Positions 60,215-64,000 of a stretch of 64,000 nucleotides of DNA are shown here, one piece after another. The notes under the pieces are model-generated. The model was not told the DNA's origin. It did not search any database and was given only the letters and a program-made list of their open reading frames with translations. This stretch comes from Marinobacter sp. (lineage in GTDB: Bacteria > Pseudomonadota > Gammaproteobacteria > Pseudomonadales > Oleiphilaceae), in the NCBI GenBank assembly GCA_029264995.1, contig JAJUKC010000002.1:47266-111265 (forward strand). The letters run 5' to 3'. The position numbers and the translations under genes are program-made. Each line of letters opens with the position of its first letter. Positions within the stretch are counted from its first letter, which is position 1.

Positions 60215-62839
60215 TCAGGCTGCGCTTTCAGACGCCAGGAAATCCTGGGCGAAGCGCTGCAGTACGCCACCGGCAGAGTACACGGTGACTTCTTCCGCGG
60301 TATCCAGGCGGCAGATCACCGGCACCCGGTCCACTTCACCACTCTTGCGGTGAATGACCAGTTCCAGCTTGGCGCCGGGGGCGGGCTTGCCTTCCACATC
60401 GTAGGTCTCGGTACCATCCAGCTGAAGCGTGTGGCGCGTGGTGCCTTCTTCAAACTGCAGCGGCATCACACCCATACCGATCAGGTTGGTGCGGTGAATC
60501 CGCTCGAAGCCTTCGGCGACGATGGTCTCTACACCTGCAAGGGCAACACCCTTGGCCGCCCAGTCACGGGAAGAACCCTGCCCGTAGTCTGCACCGGCAA
60601 TGATGATCAACGGCTGCTTGCGTTCCATGTAGGTTTCAATGGCTTCCCACATGCGCATGGTCTTGCCTTCCGGCTCCACACGAGCCAGGGAACCCTGCAC
60701 CACTTCCCCGTTTTCGTCCCGGACCATTTCGTTGAACAGTTTCGGGTTGGCGAGGGTTGCTCGCTGGGCAGTCAGGTGGTCACCACGGTGGGTGGCGTAG
60801 GAGTTGAAGTCTTCCTCCGGCAGGCCCATCTTGTGCAGGTACTCACCGGCAGCCGAGTCCATCATGATGGCGTTGGATGGCGACAGGTGGTCTGTGGTGA
60901 TGTTGTCCGGCAGGATCGCCAGCGGGCGCATGCCCTTGAGCGCGCGCTCGGCGGCCATGGTACCTTCCCAGTATGGCGGCCGACGGATATACGTTGACTG
61001 CGGCCGCCACTCGTACAGCGGGCTCTTGGCCTGTTCGGCCTCATCCAGGTTGAACATCGGGATGTACACCTGCTTGAACTGCTCTGGCTTCACGTATTCG
61101 CCGACAATGCGGTCGATTTCTTCATCGGACGGCCACAGGTCTTTCAGGGTGACAGGATTGCCATCCTTGTCGTAGCCCAGGGCGTCCTGTTCGATATCGA
61201 ACCGAACGGTACCGGCGATGGCGTAGGCGACAACCAGCGGAGGTGACGCCAGGAAGGCCTGTTTCGCGTACGGATGAATCCGCCCATCGAAGTTCCGGTT
61301 ACCGGAGAGAACGGCGGTGGAATACAGATCCCGGTCGATGATCTCCTGCTGGATTTTCGGGTCAAGGGCGCCAGACATGCCGTTACAGGTGGTACAGGCA
61401 TAGGCCACGATACCGAAACCCAGTTTCTCCAGTTCTGGTAACAAACCGGCTTCTTCCAGATACAGGCGGGCCACTTTGGAACCCGGTGCGAAGGAAGATT
61501 TCACCCACGGCTTGCGCACCAGCCCCAGCTCGTTGGCTTTCTTGGCCAGCAGGCCAGCCGCCACAACGTTGCGGGGATTCGAGGTGTTGGTGCAGGAGGT
61601 GATGGCAGCAATAATCACCGCGCCATCGGGCATCAGGCCCTTTTTCTCTTCTTCCAGTGCCTTGTCCAGATTCACGGCAATGCCGCGCTCGTGCAGATCG
61701 GACGTGGCGACACGGCGGTGCGGGTTGGACGGGCCGGCCACGTTACGAACCACGGTAGACAGATCAAACTCCAGCACGCGCTCGTACTGAGCCTCGGTCA
61801 TCTCGCTGGCCCACAGGCCGGTTTCCTTGGCGTACTTCTCAACCAGGTCTACCTGCTCTGGCTCACGGCCGGTCAGTTTCAGGTAGTCAATGGTCTGCTC
61901 GTCGATGTAGAACATCGCGGCCGTAGCACCGTATTCCGGGGTCATGTTGGAAATGGTGGCCCGGTCGCCGATGGTCAGGCTCGACGCACCTTCGCCGAAG
62001 AATTCCAGGTAGGCGCCGACCACACGCTCCTTACGCAGGAACTCGGTAATCGCCAGAACAATATCGGTGGCGGTAATGCCCGGCTGGCGCTTGCCAGTCA
62101 GCTTCACACCCACGATATCCGGCAGACGCATCATGGACGGGCGGCCCAGCATCACAGTTTCCGCTTCTAGACCGCCCACCCCTACGGCGATAACACCCAA
62201 CGCATCAATGTGCGGCGTATGGCTGTCGGTGCCCACACAGGTATCCGGGAAGGCAATCGGGTGACCGTCTTCATCCGGTCGGTTCTGAATCACCGGCGAC
62301 ATCTTCTCCAGATTGATCTGGTGCATGATGCCGTTACCGGCCGGAATCACGTCCACGTTCTTGAACGCGGTGCGGGTCCAGTTGATGAAGTGAAAACGGT
62401 CTTCGTTGCGACGGTCTTCGATGGCGCGGTTCTTCTCGAAGGCATCCGGGTCGAAACCCGGGGCTTCCACCGCCAGGGAGTGATCCACGATCAGCTGGGT
62501 GGGCACCACCGGGTTAACTTTGGAAGGATCACCGCCCTTCTCCGCGATGGCATCGCGCAGGCCGGCCAGGTCCACCAGGGCGGTCTGGCCCAGGATGTCA
62601 TGGCAAACCACCCGCGCCGGGTACCAGGGGAAATCCAGGTCGCGGCGACGCTCAATCAGCTGCTTGAGGGAATCGGTCAGGGATTCCGCATCGCAACGGC
62701 GCACCAACTGCTCTGCCAGAATCTTGGAGGTATACGGCAGCTTGGCGTAGGCGCCCGGCTGGATGTCTTCCACCGCCTGGCGCGTATCGTAGTATTTCAG
62801 TTCCGTGCCCGGCAGGGCTTTACGGTATTGGGTATTCAT
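60215..62839 (-). CDS. acnD: Fe-S-dependent 2-methylcitrate dehydratase AcnD
   Basis: 874 aa, aconitase fold of the AcnA/AcnD type. Cluster cysteines are in AITSCTNTSNPRNV and ACTTCNGMSGALDP. Other aconitase blocks are GVGGLEAETVMLGRPSMM, NRNFDGRIHPYAKQAFLASPPLVVAYA and GADYGQGSSRDWAAKGVAL (swivel-domain active-site loop). Length and neighbours (prpC before, prpF after) separate it from the TCA aconitase. It dehydrates 2-methylcitrate to 2-methylaconitate. It lies eight bases after prpC. Confidence 0.96.
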   Translation of the reverse strand: MNTQYRKALPGTELKYYDTRQAVEDIQPGAYAKLPYTSKILAEQLVRRCDAESLTDSLKQLIERRRDLDFPWYPARVVCHDILGQTALVDLAGLRDAIAEKGGDPSKVNPVVPTQLIVDHSLAVEAPGFDPDAFEKNRAIEDRRNEDRFHFINWTRTAFKNVDVIPAGNGIMHQINLEKMSPVIQNRPDEDGHPIAFPDTCVGTDSHTPHIDALGVIAVGVGGLEAETVMLGRPSMMRLPDIVGVKLTGKRQPGITATDIVLAITEFLRKERVVGAYLEFFGEGASSLTIGDRATISNMTPEYGATAAMFYIDEQTIDYLKLTGREPEQVDLVEKYAKETGLWASEMTEAQYERVLEFDLSTVVRNVAGPSNPHRRVATSDLHERGIAVNLDKALEEEKKGLMPDGAVIIAAITSCTNTSNPRNVVAAGLLAKKANELGLVRKPWVKSSFAPGSKVARLYLEEAGLLPELEKLGFGIVAYACTTCNGMSGALDPKIQQEIIDRDLYSTAVLSGNRNFDGRIHPYAKQAFLASPPLVVAYAIAGTVRFDIEQDALGYDKDGNPVTLKDLWPSDEEIDRIVGEYVKPEQFKQVYIPMFNLDEAEQAKSPLYEWRPQSTYIRRPPYWEGTMAAERALKGMRPLAILPDNITTDHLSPSNAIMMDSAAGEYLHKMGLPEEDFNSYATHRGDHLTAQRATLANPKLFNEMVRDENGEVVQGSLARVEPEGKTMRMWEAIETYMERKQPLIIIAGADYGQGSSRDWAAKGVALAGVETIVAEGFERIHRTNLIGMGVMPLQFEEGTTRHTLQLDGTETYDVEGKPAPGAKLELVIHRKSGEVDRVPVICRLDTAEEVTVYSAGGVLQRFAQDFLASESAA

Positions 62840-62847
62840 AGTCTCTC

Positions 62848-63981
62848 TCAGCTACGCTTGTCGATGGGCAACCAGTCTTGGTGTTCAGGGCCTGTGTACT
62901 CAGCGCTCGGGCGGATAATTCGGTTGTTGGCGCGTTGCTCTTTCACGTGGGCGGTCCAGCCGGATACCCGGGACATCACGAAGATGGGCGTGAACAACTC
63001 GGTCGGAATGCCCATGAAGTGATAGGCCGAGGCGTGGAAGAAGTCGGCGTTACAGAACAGTTTCTTCTCGCGCCACATGACTTCTTCACAGCGAACGGAA
63101 ACCGGGTACAGCACGGTATCGCCCACTTCCTTGGCCAGCTTTTCAGACCACTTTTTGATAATGGCATTGCGCGGGTCGGATTCGCTGTAGATGGCGTGTC
63201 CGAAGCCCATGATTTTTTCTTTGCGTTCCAGCATGCCCATCAGGCCGGCTTCGGCCTCTTCCGGGGTCTTGAACTTCTGAATCAGTTCCATCGCCGCTTC
63301 GTTGGCGCCGCCGTGCAGCGGGCCGCGCAGGGAGCCGATAGCACCGGTCACGCAGCTGTGGATGTCAGACAACGTGGAGGCGCATACACGGGCCGTGAAG
63401 GTGGAGGCGTTGAACTCGTGCTCCGCGTACAGAATCAGGGAGACGTTCATCACCCGCTCATGCAGCTCGCTGGGCTTCTTGCCGTGCAACAGCTCCAGGA
63501 ACACGCCACCAATGGAATCGCATTCGGTATTGGCGGTATCAATGCGAATGCCCTCGTGGGCAAAGCGGTACCAGTAGGTGATGATGGCCGGGAACACCGC
63601 CAGCATGCGGTCGATCTTGTCGTCCTGCTCGCTGAAATCCTGTTCGGTTTCCAGATTACCCAGCATGGAGCAACCGGTACGCATCACGTCCATCGGATGC
63701 GCGCCCTTGGGGATCTGCTCCAGCACCAGTTTCAGGGCATCCGGCAGGGTGCGCAGGCTCTTGAGCTTGGTTTTATAGGCATCCAGCTCGGCCTGGTTCG
63801 GCAGCTTGCCACGCAGCAGCAGGTAGGCCACTTCTTCGAACTGGGCGTTGTCAGCCAGGTCGGTGATGTCATAGCCGCGGTAGGTCAGGCCGGTACCGGT
63901 TTTGCCAACGGTACACAGGGCAGTTTCGCCAGCTACCTGGCCGCGCAGGCCTGCTCCACCTAGTTTCTTTGCTTCAGCCAT
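62848..63981 (-). CDS. prpC: 2-methylcitrate synthase PrpC
   Basis: 377 aa, normal for PrpC, which condenses propionyl-CoA with oxaloacetate. Type II citrate-synthase-fold motifs: LCTVGKTGTGLTYRGYDITDLAD near the start, HEFNASTFTARVCAST (active-site His), GPLHGGANEAAMELI (second His), GFGHAIYSESDPRN and VSGWTAHVKEQRANNRIIRPSAEYTGPE near the end. Probably preceded by prpB outside the window. It starts the propionate degradation route seen in this arm. Confidence 0.96.
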   Translation of the reverse strand: MAEAKKLGGAGLRGQVAGETALCTVGKTGTGLTYRGYDITDLADNAQFEEVAYLLLRGKLPNQAELDAYKTKLKSLRTLPDALKLVLEQIPKGAHPMDVMRTGCSMLGNLETEQDFSEQDDKIDRMLAVFPAIITYWYRFAHEGIRIDTANTECDSIGGVFLELLHGKKPSELHERVMNVSLILYAEHEFNASTFTARVCASTLSDIHSCVTGAIGSLRGPLHGGANEAAMELIQKFKTPEEAEAGLMGMLERKEKIMGFGHAIYSESDPRNAIIKKWSEKLAKEVGDTVLYPVSVRCEEVMWREKKLFCNADFFHASAYHFMGIPTELFTPIFVMSRVSGWTAHVKEQRANNRIIRPSAEYTGPEHQDWLPIDKRS

Positions 63982-64000
63982 GTTGGTCTCCCAGATTTTC

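Noticed and set aside
1-64000. CRISPR arrays, tRNA or rRNA genes, prophage
   Set aside because: No evenly spaced repeats, no tRNA cloverleaf or TTCGA-type signatures, no rRNA stretches and no integrase or phage structural genes were recognised.

Overview
The window reads as chromosomal DNA of a marine gammaproteobacterium, most likely Marinobacter or a close relative. This rests on gene content: the prpC-acnD-prpF-prpD propionate locus, the dnaX-ybaB-recR and rnd-ycgL-ycgN blocks, and an exosortase A (XrtA/PEP-CTERM) exopolysaccharide locus. Genus assignment is inference; no database was searched.

Left arm (1 to about 13.1 kb) is mostly housekeeping. On the minus strand, in transcription order, lie the SRP RNA gene ffs, dnaX, ybaB, recR, rnd, ycgL, ycgN, a small membrane protein, a membrane-anchored VWA protein, a MoxR AAA+ ATPase and a CoxE-like VWA protein cut by the window edge. 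A 2OG-Fe(II) oxygenase gene near 9.2-10.0 kb is broken by a one-base frameshift. Just beyond it a 264-bp MITE-like element (25-bp terminal inverted repeats, CTAA target duplication) sits in the leader of a plus-strand set: hexose-6-phosphate mutarotase, PlsC-like acyltransferase and an SDR protein.

Centre (13.2 to 57.4 kb) is one functional unit, the XrtA protein-sorting and exopolysaccharide system. The plus strand carries prsK (sensor kinase), prsR (sigma-54 activator), prsT (TPR lipoprotein), a PA14/TSP3/Fn3 lipoprotein, a PEP-CTERM protein and a glycosyltransferase. Two minus-strand operons follow. Operon 1 (39.3 to 23.6 kb) has glycosyltransferases, deacetylases, a Wzy-like polymerase, a Wzx-like flippase, an asparagine synthase-like amidotransferase, acyltransferases, an unrecognised protein and xrtA at its end. 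Operon 2 (56.4 to 41.1 kb) has the initiating sugar transferase, Wza-, Wzz- and tyrosine-kinase-like proteins, an outer-membrane barrel, a GtrA/GtrB/GT39 module, a deacetylase, more glycosyltransferases, an acyltransferase and a PaaK-like enzyme. A second PEP-CTERM gene (56.8 kb) closes the block. Both PEP-CTERM genes have a -24/-12 sigma-54 promoter with exact GG-N10-GC spacing, which fits control by PrsK/PrsR.

Right arm (57.4 to 64 kb) is the methylcitrate cycle set prpD, prpF, acnD and prpC on the minus strand. A 20-codon remnant of a different prpD 3' end lies about 0.9 kb away, upstream of the second PEP-CTERM gene. It is a scar suggesting that DNA was inserted or exchanged at the prpD end of the exopolysaccharide locus.

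Limits: everything was read by eye. Residue positions are approximate where marked 'about', base composition is qualitative, and family names come from motif recognition.
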